Shown here in pieces: positions 54,234 to 62,031 of a stretch of 64,000 nucleotides of DNA. Below the pieces are notes generated by a model. The model made no database searches, was not told where the DNA came from, and saw only the letters and a list, made by a program, of their open reading frames with translations. This DNA comes from Emticicia sp. CRIBPO (GTDB lineage: Bacteria; Bacteroidota; Bacteroidia; Cytophagales; Spirosomataceae). The stretch spans positions 62,001-126,000 of the forward strand of contig NZ_JAAAKV010000002.1 of the NCBI RefSeq assembly GCF_009905725.1. Reading direction: 5' to 3'. The position numbers were made by a program, and so were the translations under genes. Position 1 is the first letter of the stretch; every line of letters begins with the position of its first letter.

Positions 54234-54275
54234 AGTTTGGATGTTTCATTTATTTGTCAGTTCGCTCTCTATCTT

Positions 54276-54361
54276 TTGTCAGTTCGAGCGTAGTCGAGAA
54301 CCGTTATCAAACGATCTCGATTTTGTAATGAACTTTTAACTGTAAACCCGCCTCTCGACTC
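54276..54361. repeat. Inverted repeat AGTCGAGA / TCTCGACT with GTCAGTTCGAGCG flank
   Basis: GTCAGTTCGAGCGTAGTCGAGA at the left (partly doubled at 54257) and CCTCTCGACTCTC at the right. Sequences of this kind are scattered in many Bacteroidota genomes; that statement is from memory. Confidence 0.5.
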
Positions 54362-54472
54362 TCCCGAGTTGTCGGGACAGGCAGATCAAGGTGACAATAC
54401 TGCAAAAAAAACCTATCCTGACACAGTTCTCTTTACACTCCCGTTTACTCCCCGGTTTGATTTATAGTCTCT

Positions 54473-54745
54473 ACTTGCAATGAGACAAATCATACTTGCA
54501 ACGAGACAAATCATACTTGCAACGAGGCAAATCATACTTGCAACGAGACAAATCATACTTGCAACGAGGCAAATCATACTTGCAACGAGACAAATCATAC
54601 TTGCAACGAGACAAATCATACTTGCAACGAGACAAATCATACTTGCAGCCAGACAAATCATACTTGCAACGAGGCAAATCATACTTGCAACGAGACAAAT
54701 CATACTTGCAGCGAGGCAAATCATACTTGCAGTGAGACAAATCTG
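54473..54745. repeat. 21-bp tandem repeat, 13 copies
   Basis: Unit ACTTGCAACGAGACAAATCAT begins at 54473 and every 21 bases up to 54725. Copies differ only at a few positions, mainly GAGAC/GAGGC, plus CAGCCAG, CAGCGAG and CAATGAG/CAGTGAG variants. The unit equals two helical turns. No promoter or start site suggests translation. Confidence 0.9.
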
Positions 54746-54837
54746 TCCTTCAGAAAGAGCTTGAAAAAAAGAAAGAGGAGATAGCAGAAAGCGGGAATGA
54801 GAAAATGTGCAGAAAGAAACGGATAAGATATGAAAGG

Positions 54838-54869
54838 GATTCAGGGCATGCCTCTGAATGCCCTGAATC
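54838..54869 (-). terminator. 12-bp hairpin behind the gene at 54879
   Basis: Perfect stem GATTCAGGGCAT / ATGCCCTGAATC with an 8-base loop, ten bases behind the minus-strand stop. The T-tract is poor (CCCTTTCAT), so it is a possible terminator or a mRNA 3' end stabiliser. Confidence 0.5.
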
Positions 54870-54878
54870 GCCGGAAGG

Positions 54879-55604
54879 TTAACTCAATCGCTTAAACTGA
54901 AGTTTTTTAACGCGTAAGAACTCGTTGCTGCTGGCTCCGTAAACCGACTTCAGATAATCTTTAACACCCAGGGCAAGGTCTACGAGTCCGGTGTCGGGGG
55001 CATACAGGAGCTTATCTCTGAGCGTGCGGCTGGTGTTCCAGACGGAATACGGCACCCTGGGGGCGTCGTTGGCTACTTTAAGGCCTTCCAGGTAAGTCAG
55101 CAGCTCTTCGGGCTTAAGACCCGGCTCGTTGGGCTTGTATTCGGGCTGAGACCTGACGAGTTCTATAAGCCCGAAAAACTCGGCCATACGCTCGTCAAAA
55201 CCTTGCTTTGAACTCGACACCGTGCGGCTTTCGGAGGCTTCCTCAGCCGGTGTCCGGGCGGGTGTGGCCCGCTTGCCCTGCAGTTTGTTGTTGATGGTCC
55301 GGGCGGCATCCACGATTTTGGCCGACACCCCGGAAGCCTTGAGAGCACTGACGACCTTGGTAGCCAGCGGCTTCATGTCTTTGAAGGCGATAATGCGGGC
55401 ATCAATGGCGTTGTCGTAGAGGATCTCTTTTGTTTTACAGTCGCCGACTGCTGCTTCTGCGGCCTGAAGGACGGTCCTGAGGTGGTCCAGCTTAAATGCT
55501 TCTCTGGTGGGTTGGTAGTCTGCTCCGTTATCAGCACAAAAAGTAAGGAGGTCGCTGAAAGCTGTGATGTTTTTCACGTGACCCGAGTTGAGTTGGTTTG
55601 CCAT
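54879..55604 (-). CDS. Conserved-looking helical protein of unknown function
   Basis: 241 residues, no signal peptide, predicted all-alpha and soluble. The start reads MANQLNSGHVKNITAFSDLL; a charged, low-complexity linker (RATPARTPAEEASESRTVSS, ~112-132) divides two helical halves (~1-108 and ~135-241), each with a DxxLxxxL/AxxxxxxKDYL pattern. I do not recognise the family; proteins of this size occur near Bacteroidota repeat regions, from memory. GC content is like the core genome. A G-rich stretch lies about 100 bases upstream. Confidence 0.65.
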   Translation of the reverse strand: MANQLNSGHVKNITAFSDLLTFCADNGADYQPTREAFKLDHLRTVLQAAEAAVGDCKTKEILYDNAIDARIIAFKDMKPLATKVVSALKASGVSAKIVDAARTINNKLQGKRATPARTPAEEASESRTVSSSKQGFDERMAEFFGLIELVRSQPEYKPNEPGLKPEELLTYLEGLKVANDAPRVPYSVWNTSRTLRDKLLYAPDTGLVDLALGVKDYLKSVYGASSNEFLRVKKLQFKRLS

Positions 55605-55706
55605 TTGTTTATATTGAGTTGAGTTAAAAAATTAAGAATTCTAATCAAGTGTGCCGGCCAACCCCTACGCTGTTAAGTGCGGGATATGGGCCTTGTGGGT
55701 ATAAAC

Positions 55707-55733
55707 GGGGGGAGGGGGAGGGAAATTGTGGGG
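55707..55733 (+). other. Potential G-quadruplex upstream of the 54879 gene
   Basis: G6-A-G5-A-G3-AAATTGT-G4 on the plus strand, the template strand of the downstream minus gene. Loops are 1, 1 and 7 bases. Confidence 0.45.
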
Positions 55734-55786
55734 ATTGTTTTTTTTAACAAAGTCTCCTTGAAATAGAGGATTAACTAGACATTAAA

Positions 55787-56122
55787 TTAGGAACTATAAA
55801 TTTGGCATTCTAAACATTTAACTAATTTACTATCAAGCTCATCAGTCAGATATAGCTTCTGACCGGCAAAATCGATCATGAGCTTGTCCGCAGCCTTATA
55901 CTCAAACACATAGCTGACATTCCCACTCCTGGTATAGCGGCCAAAATGCTCATGAAACTGCGAGAGCTGCATCCCATGAGGGTATTGCTCTTTATATTCC
56001 TCTCAGAGCATTTGTTTGGCCACCCCTCGCTCCTTCAGCCTGCCCACCATAGCGGGGAATAGCCCGTAAAGTTCCATATGGCTTGGCTTTTGCTCACTGG
56101 CAGGGGCGATAATGGATAAAAG
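55787..56122 (-). pseudogene. IS21-family IstA transposase remnant
   Basis: Reading the minus strand from 56122, the frame gives ...MELYGLFPAMVGRLKERGV, AKQML, a TGA stop at 56003-56005, then EEYKEQYPHGMQLSQFHEHF, GRYTRSGNVSYVF and ADKLMIDFAGQKLYLTDE before it loses similarity near 55830. This is the region of IstA just ahead of the integrase core, where LWEEY is expected, so the stop probably replaced a tryptophan (TGG to TGA). Both ends are missing: neither the N-terminal HTH nor the DDE core remains, and no istB follows. Decayed fragment. Confidence 0.75.
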
Positions 56123-56241
56123 CTATTTGTGGCTTTGCGTCTGTTGCGAAAATTGGAACTGAGTTCGCTCGGCTAAAGTAAAAAGATTTTTTGGGAAAAA
56201 TCGCCCGGCGACTTAAACAGCATCAATAGTGCAAAACCGCT

Positions 56242-56256
56242 GTTATGTGCCGTTTT
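56242..56256 (+). other. Cassette-boundary-like motif, left end of the R-M unit
   Basis: GTTATGTGCCGTTTT directly before the end of the restriction gene (its stop codon begins 1 base later on the minus strand). The same 15 bases, with two changes, occur in inverted orientation at 58385-58399. Read on the minus strand it is GGCACATAACAGCGG followed by TTTTGC, the type of left half expected for an attC-like site. The right half appears to be cut off by the IS21 remnant. Confidence 0.55.
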
Positions 56257-56257
56257 A

Positions 56258-57052
56258 CTAATTTACCCTAGATTTGTACTTTTCTAATTCCTCAAAAGTC
56301 AATTCGTCATGACTAACCAATCGGTAATGTTTTTCGGCAGATATAGCAATTTCATTGTCACCCATTTCAAATTCAAAAAGTGCTATGTCACCATTTGTCA
56401 TGAATTGTGCAGCAATAGGTTTGCAAATCAAATTGGGAAATTTGTTAGTGCCAATAGCGAAATCCTGTTCAATCTGAACAACACCAAGTTTGTCCGATTT
56501 ACCTTTCGCTTGGACTGGAATGACATAATGCACACCTCGTTTGTCTATACCGACATAAATTTCGTCAGTTTCTACTTGTCCCATTTCTGGCACTGTCGTT
56601 CTTAGATGATTTTGAAGGGAATAGCACGTTAAGCCAGTGAAGATGTCCAGCAGGCGATTATAACGGACTTTTGCCAGAAGTGCTTGTTCGTCAGTCATCG
56701 CATATTTTGCTATTATTCCCGGTGTTGCATCGGGAATTTTTGTAATTGCAAAATGTTCTGTAGGCTTGAAAAATGTTTGTTTTGTAAGTACGAGCTTGTA
56801 TAGTGCTCTTCCAGCCGGACGAATAATCCACTCGAACTCCTTCCCAGCAGTTTCAAGAATCGAGACGGGAAGTTCTGTTCGATAACGAAAAGAATAAAGA
56901 ATGTCACCAATGTTTTTTGGTAATTTTATCTGTAACTCGGTAGCAGTTATTTCAATTTCTTCGCGGCTAAAGACGATTTCTGTTACTCCTTTTCTATAAG
57001 ACTTTAAAAAGATTGCTTCGATGATTTGTGAATATCTATTGATCTTTGCCAT
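56258..57052 (-). CDS. Probable type II restriction endonuclease partner of the adjacent methyltransferase
   Basis: 264 residues. A PD-(D/E)xK-like arrangement is visible: E161/E164 (QVETDEIYVG), D170 in GIDKRG, and QAK (181-183) in YVIPVQAKGKSDKLG, with Q in place of the usual acidic residue. Fold outside that core is not recognisable, as is common for restriction enzymes. It begins 2 bases after the methyltransferase gene and is AT-rich like it. Both arrived together as a cassette-like unit. Assignment as the cognate endonuclease rests on the motif and this position. Confidence 0.65.
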   Translation of the reverse strand: MAKINRYSQIIEAIFLKSYRKGVTEIVFSREEIEITATELQIKLPKNIGDILYSFRYRTELPVSILETAGKEFEWIIRPAGRALYKLVLTKQTFFKPTEHFAITKIPDATPGIIAKYAMTDEQALLAKVRYNRLLDIFTGLTCYSLQNHLRTTVPEMGQVETDEIYVGIDKRGVHYVIPVQAKGKSDKLGVVQIEQDFAIGTNKFPNLICKPIAAQFMTNGDIALFEFEMGDNEIAISAEKHYRLVSHDELTFEELEKYKSRVN

Positions 57053-57054
57053 AT

Positions 57055-58323
57055 TTAGTTTTTACCATTCCATTTCAAAATTACAACTTCTTCGTTTAAA
57101 TCTGATTTAGTCGCAGTTGAAAATCTCGTTCTGAATAAATCAATTCGTACCAACTCATAACCCAATGATACCGCAATTTCACCTAATAGTTTTCCAGTTG
57201 GAATCATTACTCTTAAAAATGACGCTTGATCGCCAACAACGTAAGCCAGATGGGCTCCAGGCTTAAGGACACTTTTTAATTCTTCTAAATGTTTTGCCAT
57301 GCCGCCGAAATAAAGCTTTGTAACTTTCGAGTATAGTTTTTCAAAACCTGAAGTCTTATTCAATTCGATTCTTCGATCTTCAATTTCTTTCGCTATCCGT
57401 TGAATTTCTGGGAAGTTAATAACAAATTCATCGTCATTATCACCTTTATAAACACCTTTAGTATTCGACCTTAATAGCGTTTTTTTTAGTTTTCTCAAAT
57501 CTTCACGGCTATTAATAAAGCCAAGAAGAACCGATTCAAGCCTCGTTGTACGCGTATAATCCTTCTCGTTTGGATAAGGTGGAGAAGTTATAACCGCAGA
57601 TACTTTTTTTTCTTTGAGTATACTTTTGACATTTCTGGAGTCTGAAAAAATCACCTCAGAATAAGGATACTTCTTGTCTTTTACCAATTCGAGATCGTCA
57701 CATATTTTAGTGATTTCTTCATACCATGCTCCAATCGCATCTACATCAACTTTGATTTTTCCAACGCCAACTTCAGGGCCAAAACGCAAATTGCTTATTT
57801 TATAAACGACTGCATTCCCAAATGCAAGTGCTAAATATTTGTAATAATTGGTATTTTTATATTGATCTATTAATCCCAACAAAACTAATGACTTGTGTAA
57901 AGGTATTGGACTTATTGAGTCCTTTAGTATAAGTTTTGTATGTTCAGTGGAAAGTGTTTTTAATTCTGGTGAATTATCTACCAACGCCAATTTTTTAATG
58001 TTAAGTGAAATCCTTCGCAATTCAATTGCATTTACTTTCCAATTGACCTTTACAGAACTTGCAAAATGTGCAAAACTATTCGCTTCTATACCAATCGAAG
58101 GAATACCATTTAACTTAGATTGGAGAACGGTAGTACCAGCCCCGCAAAATGGATCCAAAAGAATATCATTCGAAGTCAACTGAAACTCTTCAATATACTT
58201 ATTAACTAAATGAGGCGGATAGGAAAGCACAAATCTATACCAATCGTGAAATTCACGATCTGATTTGTTTAGTTTGTTAATGACGGAATTTTTGTAATCC
58301 GGCTCTGAAACGACTAATTTCAT
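57055..58323 (-). CDS. DNA methyltransferase (N4-cytosine/N6-adenine, type II R-M)
   Basis: 422 residues. SAM-binding motif I DPFCGAGTT at 57-65 and catalytic motif IV TSPPY at 246-250 (VITSPPYPNEKDYTRTT). Motif I preceding motif IV, with the SPPY form, points to a beta- or gamma-like amino-methyltransferase of the N4-cytosine type; the target base is not certain. The N-terminus has a FHDWYRFVLSYPPHLVNKYI segment commonly seen in this class. It is the first gene of the two-gene unit and would protect host DNA from the endonuclease. AT-rich relative to the core genome. Confidence 0.85.
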   Translation of the reverse strand: MKLVVSEPDYKNSVINKLNKSDREFHDWYRFVLSYPPHLVNKYIEEFQLTSNDILLDPFCGAGTTVLQSKLNGIPSIGIEANSFAHFASSVKVNWKVNAIELRRISLNIKKLALVDNSPELKTLSTEHTKLILKDSISPIPLHKSLVLLGLIDQYKNTNYYKYLALAFGNAVVYKISNLRFGPEVGVGKIKVDVDAIGAWYEEITKICDDLELVKDKKYPYSEVIFSDSRNVKSILKEKKVSAVITSPPYPNEKDYTRTTRLESVLLGFINSREDLRKLKKTLLRSNTKGVYKGDNDDEFVINFPEIQRIAKEIEDRRIELNKTSGFEKLYSKVTKLYFGGMAKHLEELKSVLKPGAHLAYVVGDQASFLRVMIPTGKLLGEIAVSLGYELVRIDLFRTRFSTATKSDLNEEVVILKWNGKN

Positions 58324-58384
58324 TATTATTAATTTTTAACAAAAGTACGGTTTGTGAATGTTAATTTCTAGGAATGTTATGAAC

Positions 58385-58408
58385 AAAATGGCACGTAACG
58401 GTTTCGGG
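58385..58408 (+). other. Cassette-boundary-like motif, right end of the R-M unit
   Basis: AAAATGGCACGTAAC (58385-58399), inverse of the motif at 56242, 62 bases ahead of the methyltransferase start, followed by GGTTTCGGG. On the minus strand this reads GTTACGTGCCATTTT and enters the R-M genes, as a cassette's 5' end would. Downstream (plus strand) the site is broken by the IS3 remnant. Confidence 0.5.
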
Positions 58409-58508
58409 CTTGGCGAAGGTGGCGATTTTCAGCACAAATGTTAATGCGGAGAACCAATGTTTGATTAACCACAAAACTGTCTGCGGAACACTGAACCGCC
58501 ACTTTTAT

Positions 58509-59483
58509 AGTTACCCCTCATTTTAATACCACTAGTTAAGTTGAAAAAACTAACTTTGGTAATATGAAAAAGACGAAACGTAAATTTAGTGTGGATTTTA
58601 AATTGAAGGTGATTTTAGATGCCTTGACAGAAAAAGAAACGTTGTCAGCATTGAGTCAAAAGTACGATCTTCATTCCAATCAAATTTCTCATTGGAAGCA
58701 GGATTTTGAATAAGGCCAGGCAAACCTTAGAGAGCAAGAAGTAAAAACCGTCAAAGGATGAACAAGATACCGGTGCCCTTTTTGCTAAAATCGGGCAGCT
58801 ACAGGTAGAGTTAGATTTTCTAAAAAAAATGCTGTCATGATTCCTCCAAAAGAGCGGTTTGTTATGATTGATAAAACCTTAAATCTAAGTCTTCGTCGGC
58901 AATTTGATTTACTATGTATACCCCGAGCGAACTTGTATTACAAACCAAAGCCGGAAAGCAAAATGTGAATTTATAAATTATGAGGCTGATGGATGAACAA
59001 TATCTGAGAACTCCATTTTACGGTTTTCCCAGGATGCTTGAAGACGTCCGAAGAGCTTGTCCAATGTGTATGATAAACCCAAAGAGAGTGTATCGCCCGT
59101 ACAAAAAAATAGGTTTAACATCTTTACTGCCAGGTTCTCACACTTCAAAGCCAGACCCTAAGGCCACCTACAAGTTTCCATACTTGCTGAAAGGTCTTAA
59201 GGTTGAAAAGAATAATCAGGTTTGGGCTTCTGATATTACATATATCGCTATGAGAGCCGGCTATATGTTTTTATATACCATCATAGACGTTTGTAGCAGA
59301 TTTGTTACAGCCTGGGGGCTATCAAATACCATGACTACCGAATGGTGTACCTCCATTACCCTTGAGGCTTTTTATAAATGGGGTAAACCTGATATTTTCA
59401 ACACTGACCAAGGGGGCCAATTTACCTCCGAAAGTTTCATAAAGCTACTTCAAGATTGTAAAATTCAGATTAGCATGGACGGT
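58509..59483 (+). mobile_element. Decayed IS3-family insertion sequence
   Basis: Left end near 58509 (AGTTACCCCTCATTTTAATA leads into orfA). It holds frame-broken orfA and orfB; similarity stops abruptly at 59483, before the last part of the DDE domain and the right inverted repeat. It cannot transpose on its own. Confidence 0.75.
58564..58840 (+). pseudogene. IS3-family OrfA (HTH) pseudogene
   Basis: Starts MKKTKRKFSVDFKLKVILDA with the HTH YDLHSNQISHWKQDF, then a TAA at 58711. The rest of OrfA continues in the +1 frame: KPSKDEQDTGALFAKIGQLQ, then VELDFLKKMLS and TGA at 58838. A frameshift between about 58713 and 58755 therefore splits the gene. Confidence 0.8.
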
Positions 59484-59573
59484 TTCTTCATCTTGATTTT
59501 CAGTTTCTTCTGGCATGATGATATTTGGGTTTTAGCTCGTTTTATTTTAAATAGAGAATCTAAAACTACTTAG
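58837..59573 (+). pseudogene. IS3-family OrfB (DDE transposase) pseudogene
   Basis: OrfB begins at an ATG overlapping the orfA stop (ATGA at 58837). It reads MIPPKERFVMIDKTLNLSLR to a TGA near 58966, then shifts frame; the long open part from 58980 has MRLMDEQYLRTPFYGFPRML, QVWASDITYI (first D) and FNTDQGGQFTS (second D). After ISMDG at 59483 the sequence is unrelated, so the catalytic glutamate is missing. The frame runs on to 59573 in foreign sequence and overlaps the HNH gene end by 8 bases. Confidence 0.85.
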
Positions 59574-60204
59574 TCTCAACTTTGATTCTATACTCTTCAT
59601 TATGAAACTCAAGGTATTCCTGTTGAATATTTTGTTTATTGTTTTTAATCATATCCATGCTAAGCTCAATTAGTTTGTAATCACATTTCACATGGCAGTT
59701 AGGGCAGACAATCAGTATATTTTCTTTTATATCCGGCCCATTGTAAGGTTTCCCTAATGGTTTAATATGGTGACCTTCAATGTACCATTTACTCTCAGAG
59801 AGTGGCAACTTCAATTCGCACAATTGGCATTGATAATCTACTATTTTCTTAATTTCATTCACCAGGGCAGTATCCCTGGATACCCTGTAAAAGTTTGTAA
59901 GGATTCTCTGTGCAGGTGTTGCCTCTTTTGAAGGAGATAAAAACGTCTCAACTTTTATAACTTCTGGCTGGATAGGCAGCAAATAATTTCTAACTCCCCA
60001 GACTCCACTTCCCAAACCATTGACTGTAAAAAATATATCCTCATACTTAGGAGTAGTAGTGGTATCACTAGAGTGTTCCTGAATTGTCCTCCTTATACTA
60101 GACTTCTGATATCGAGGACATTTCTCATAAATTTGGTTAAGGGTAGCAACCCCGCCCAAACTTTCAATTGCCTCTTTAATATATAAAGCAGACTCCTTTG
60201 CCAT
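59566..60204 (-). CDS. HNH endonuclease with N-terminal winged-helix-like domain
   Basis: 212 residues from the ATG at 60204 (the frame has an upstream ATG at 60243 that adds a hydrophobic, unlikely N-terminus). HNH core: C126 and C129 (YQCQLCE), H145-H146 (GHHIKPL), N162 (ENILIVC), C167 and C170 (CPNCH), so zinc-stabilised. Residues 1-75 resemble a small winged helix (LGGVATLNQIYEKCP, SIRRTIQEHS). This combination resembles restriction enzymes of the HNH class. It could be a solitary endonuclease remnant or part of a defence system. Confidence 0.75.
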   Translation of the reverse strand: MAKESALYIKEAIESLGGVATLNQIYEKCPRYQKSSIRRTIQEHSSDTTTTPKYEDIFFTVNGLGSGVWGVRNYLLPIQPEVIKVETFLSPSKEATPAQRILTNFYRVSRDTALVNEIKKIVDYQCQLCELKLPLSESKWYIEGHHIKPLGKPYNGPDIKENILIVCPNCHVKCDYKLIELSMDMIKNNKQNIQQEYLEFHNEEYRIKVETK

Positions 60205-60290
60205 AAAAATTGAAACTAAGAATATGTTTAAAAACTTAAACACTTCCGTATCTCAATAACCGTTCCAATTATTAATTTTGTCTTCATGAA

Positions 60291-60322
60291 AACAAAAAGG
60301 AAGCCCTCACCAGACTTCCTTT
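60291..60322 (-). terminator. Rho-independent terminator of the XRE gene
   Basis: Minus strand: stem AAAGGAAG / CTTCCTTT with an 11-base loop, ending in TTTTTGTTTT. It lies 25 bases behind the stop at 60347. Confidence 0.7.
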
Positions 60323-60346
60323 CCATATATCTTAAATATTCAAATC

Positions 60347-60778
60347 TTACTTCTCCCCCAACAACCTCTCCAACAACTCAATCTTCTCATCCTTCGCTTT
60401 CAAAAGTTCAGCAGTGAGGCGTTTATTTTCTTCGAGGGCTTCTATCCACTTTTCAATGGGGTTAATCGTTGGATGATAGCTGAATAAAGAATTGCCCGTT
60501 GCGTTGTCGCTGTTATTAACTGTATTTGAAATAATATTAATCACTTGTTCTTCGTCAAAGTTCTTAATGGCGTCTACCGGTATTTTGAGTACGTCGGAGA
60601 CCTGTTTCATAATGCGGTCGTCGACGGTTTCGCGTTGTTCGAGGATAGAGACCTTCTTTTGGTTCCAGTCGTCACCCAATTCAAAGGCCAGGGCCTCCTG
60701 TTTTATCCCGAGCATCTCACGGAAACGTTTGATGTTTCGGCCTTCATGAATGCGGGAGGGTTTTGTTTTAGATTGCAT
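60347..60778 (-). CDS. XRE-family transcriptional regulator
   Basis: 143 residues from the ATG at 60778; the longer frame to 60823 adds a basic tail. HTH-3 domain at ~12-65 (NIKRFREMLGIKQEALAFEL, QKKVSILEQRETVDDRIM), then an acidic linker and a C-terminal coiled coil (EALEENKRLTAELLKAKDEK). The layout is common in Bacteroidota; target unknown. It may control the neighbouring accessory genes. Confidence 0.82.
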   Translation of the reverse strand: MQSKTKPSRIHEGRNIKRFREMLGIKQEALAFELGDDWNQKKVSILEQRETVDDRIMKQVSDVLKIPVDAIKNFDEEQVINIISNTVNNSDNATGNSLFSYHPTINPIEKWIEALEENKRLTAELLKAKDEKIELLERLLGEK

Positions 60779-60891
60779 GTTTTTATGTTGTTTTTTTTGA
60801 ACAAGGTATGAAATTGAATGCAATTTAGCAATTGGGTTTAATAAAATTAGTTCATGTGCTTATAACATGGTTCTTTACCTTTTCTTCGCTC

Positions 60892-61012
60892 TTACTTTTT
60901 TTGAAAAAAGTAACAAAAAACACTAAAAATTCTAACTCGTAAATCTGAAAATCTTTCGATTTGGATAATAATATTACGTTGATTTTCAGCTTTACTCAGA
61001 CAGAGAATTTTT
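60892..61012. repeat. Dispersed long-hairpin element, copy B
   Basis: TTACTTTTTT/GAAAAAAGTAA stem (60892-60914), then outer arm AAAAATTCT (60925-60933), inner arm CTGAAAATC (60945-60953), inner 3' arm GATTTTCAG (60981-60989), CTTTACTCAGACAG and outer 3' arm AGAATTTTT (61004-61012). A GTAAA/TTTAC helix sits between. The inner arms differ from copy C yet pair perfectly in both. Confidence 0.85.
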
Positions 61013-61341
61013 GGTTTGGATGTTCATTTGTATTTTATTCTTTTCTATGTCTTTACTTTTTTTGGCGGAGAAAAAAGTAACCGGGCGGCGTTCCGCTGGA
61101 TGTTCATTAGTCGAGTTTGTTTCTTTTGTCGTCGATTGGCTTAATGTGTTCTTAATGCTCTTAACTTCTTCATGTTGGTTTAATTTCTGGCTTTGCTCAG
61201 ACAGGGAATTTTGGTTCGGGCGGCGATCCGTCGGGCGGCGTTCCGCTGGATGTTCATTGCTTAGGACGTTATTCTTTTATCGTCGAATAACTTAATGCTT
61301 TCTTCATGATCTTCATGGCTTAATGGTCATTTCTGAGCGAA

Positions 61342-61414
61342 AGAACCGTGACTTTGTGCCGTTGTGGCTAAAATTTGGCGAAGAATGGCCACGAGGACAA
61401 GAAGACACGGTTCT
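61342..61414. repeat. Long imperfect hairpin (73 bases)
   Basis: AGAACCGTG (61342-61350) pairs with CACGGTTCT (61406-61414); further in, GTTGTGGC pairs with GGCCACGA and intermediate CTT/AAG and TGT/ACA helices, around a loop AAAATTTGGCGAAGAAT. Could be a small structured RNA or a repeat-element end. No T-tract after it. Confidence 0.55.
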
Positions 61415-61729
61415 CTTACTTCGAAGATTATGATTGACCCCATATCTTTGTGAAGATGCCTTTTTGATCTATAATCTCTTTCCTTCTGGTCATCCAGCCT
61501 CATGATAAGACGCATGTTTGTCCAGCTCAAATTGGCTACCCGATGCGTAGCTAATTCAGAATTCTCTACGCGGTGCGTAAAGCATTGATCGAAATCAGGA
61601 CAAGGTTTATGCTTGTCGACGATTGGCTTATTGCAGCCGCCTGGAATGTGGTTTGAAATTTTCAGTCAACTGCAATTTAAATTCAGTGAGGCAAATTAGG
61701 TTTGCTTCACATTGTCATATTTCAAGGCT

Positions 61730-61909
61730 ATGAAAAGGTTCTATTTATTTTTATTCGCAGGAATGTTTTTGGTCATCACGGGTTCTTTTTTATTCGTCAT
61801 GCAGAAAGGCGGGAACATCGGAAGGGTATTTCTGACAACAGGTGCGATAACCGAGATCCTCACTGTTTTGGTATTCGTGTTTAAGAGAAGTGTTTTTACT
61901 TCTAAATAA
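61730..61909 (+). CDS. Small two-helix membrane protein, unknown
   Basis: 59 residues from the ATG at 61730 (MKRFYLFLFAGMFLVITGSF); two hydrophobic segments with a short GGNIGR turn, then ILTVLVFVFKRSVF. It resembles the first helices of gliding-motility GldL-like or PepSY-like small membrane proteins only loosely. A well-formed terminator right behind the stop supports expression. Isolated between repeats. Confidence 0.55.
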   Translation: MKRFYLFLFAGMFLVITGSFLFVMQKGGNIGRVFLTTGAITEILTVLVFVFKRSVFTSK

Positions 61910-61921
61910 GTATAAAACCGC

Positions 61922-61952
61922 AAAAGGGAGTCTTCATCAGGCTCCTTTTTTT
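61922..61952 (+). terminator. Rho-independent terminator of the small membrane protein gene
   Basis: AAAAGGGAG pairs with GCTCCTTTTTTT (one bulge), 10-base loop, T7. It starts 13 bases behind the stop codon. Confidence 0.7.
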
Positions 61953-62031
61953 ATATCAGAGAGTATCTGCTTGTTTTTTACCACCAACGGCCGGGTGAAG
62001 TGATTATCTAATCAATGGTTTTTTCTTCGCT

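Larger units (their letters stand above)
53832..54878. other. 1047-base non-coding region rich in repeats
   Basis: No convincing gene. In order: the ychF terminator, a CAGGATTT triplicated stretch (53972-53995), a GTCGGGACAGGCAG box (54002, repeated at 54372), copy A of the dispersed long hairpin (54106-54233), an AGTCGAGA/TCTCGACT inverted repeat (54276-54361), the 21-bp array (54473-54745) and a 12-bp hairpin. Open frames across the 21-bp array exist on both strands only because 21 is a multiple of three. Confidence 0.7.
60779..61729. other. 951-base non-coding region of dispersed repeats
   Basis: No supported gene. Contains copy B of the long hairpin element (60892-61012), GGGCGGCG(A/T)TCCGCTGGATG boxes (61083-61108 and 61218-61258), a partial element copy (61185-61215), a long imperfect hairpin (61342-61414), and a TACGC/GCGTA hairpin at 61567-61579. 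Short open frames here fall on the repeats. Confidence 0.7.

Noticed and set aside
54413..54764. Open frames across the 21-bp array on both strands (7-residue repeats)
   Set aside because: The 21-base period keeps all frames open without any selection; no start signal or realistic protein composition is seen.
58509..59483. Active IS3 element
   Set aside because: Both orfs carry frameshifts and the last catalytic residue and right end are missing.
61011..61295. A 94-codon plus-strand frame in the repeat region
   Set aside because: It lies on the GGCGGC boxes and the hairpin tail; composition is that of the repeats.
61327..61530. A 67-codon minus-strand frame
   Set aside because: It covers the long imperfect hairpin; no promoter or similarity supports it.
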